Positions 6,336 to 6,558 of a DNA stretch of 6,558 nt are shown here, piece after piece. The position numbers were made by a program, and so were the translations under genes. Source of the stretch: DAOTVS01 sp034436375 (GTDB lineage Bacteria > Chloroflexota > Anaerolineae > SpSt-313); contig DAOTVS010000241.1 of NCBI GenBank assembly GCA_034436375.1, forward strand, positions 1 through 6,558. The letters run 5' to 3'. Within the stretch, counting starts at the first letter, position 1. Every line of letters begins with the position of its first letter. A model generated the notes under the pieces. The model had not been told where the DNA came from, searched no databases, and saw only the letters and a program-made list of their open reading frames with translations.

Positions 6336-6558
6336 GTGAGACCGAACGCACGAAGCTTGTTGCTGCTGTCGTTAACTCTATCCCTGCTGTTTGCTGGCTG
6401 CGCGCAGTCCTTGCCTACGCCGACAGCGGAACCATTGGAGGTGGCAACACAGGCACCCTCTACTCCGGTGCCCACACAGGTCCCGTCCACCAGCCCGGCT
6501 ACAGCTCAGGCTGAGCCATCGCCGACCGCCGCGCCCACCAGCGTCAGCCCGGTGAGCT
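6336..6558 (+). CDS. Lipoprotein with Pro/Thr-rich linker (N-terminal part)
   Basis: Only the first 74 codons lie in the window; the gene continues past the right edge. It starts at GTG 6336, with AAGGAG (6323-6328) seven bases upstream. The N-terminus is a lipoprotein signal peptide: basic residues (R2, R6), a hydrophobic run (8-19) and the lipobox LFAGC with C22 as the lipidated residue. Residues 23-74 are a low-complexity Pro/Thr/Ser/Ala-rich linker. Such linkers are common in Chloroflexota exported lipoproteins, where they join the membrane anchor to an outer domain, often a substrate-binding protein or beta-propeller. The functional domain is not visible, so no function can be assigned. 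It lies 44 bases after the FmdE-type gene with no terminator between, so co-transcription is likely. Confidence 0.8.
   Translation, partial: MRPNARSLLLLSLTLSLLFAGCAQSLPTPTAEPLEVATQAPSTPVPTQVPSTSPATAQAEPSPTAAPTSVSPVS

Noticed and set aside
1..6558. tRNA, rRNA, CRISPR arrays, insertion sequences
   Set aside because: No cloverleaf, rRNA signature, regularly spaced repeats or transposase-like frames were seen on either strand.

Overview
The window is GC-rich, with closely spaced genes, strong Shine-Dalgarno sites and recognisable sigma70-type promoters. The gene content suggests an anaerobic Chloroflexota bacterium, probably Anaerolineae-like: a DUF3842 protein, an FmdE-type protein with a zinc ribbon, a YfhO-like membrane protein, and a lipoprotein with a Pro/Thr-rich linker. 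The taxonomic call is an inference from gene families and style; no marker gene is present.

Layout. Positions 1-121 are non-coding and hold small palindromes and repeats. Positions 122-1281 (minus strand) carry a tandem ferritin-like gene of 386 codons broken by one missing base near 901-903. Positions 1282-1451 are a divergent promoter region in which two outward-facing promoters appear to overlap at their -35 boxes. Rightward from it runs a two-gene unit: a cytoplasmic-looking protein joining a clan GH-A-like barrel to a degenerate amidase_2-like domain (1452-3002), then, 20 bases later, a polytopic YfhO/GT-C-like membrane protein (3023-5032). A 94-base gap leads to a DUF3842 gene (5127-5561). 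Next comes a 166-base intergenic region with a consensus promoter, a strongly structured leader and an intrinsic terminator lying before the next gene, which looks like an attenuator or riboswitch. It precedes the FmdE-family gene (5728-6291). A lipoprotein gene starts 44 bases after that (6336) and runs off the right edge.

How the genes may work together. The barrel/amidase-like protein and the YfhO-like protein are probably co-transcribed and suggest cell-envelope glycan work, but no substrate can be named. DUF3842 and FmdE lie next to each other on the same strand. FmdE relatives are linked to molybdenum/tungsten enzymes, so a link to metal-cofactor metabolism is reasonable but unproven. 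The most interesting non-coding element is the switch-like leader before the FmdE gene. The most interesting protein features are the duplicated diiron bundle, with a His-to-Gln change in its first copy, and the barrel/pseudo-amidase fusion.
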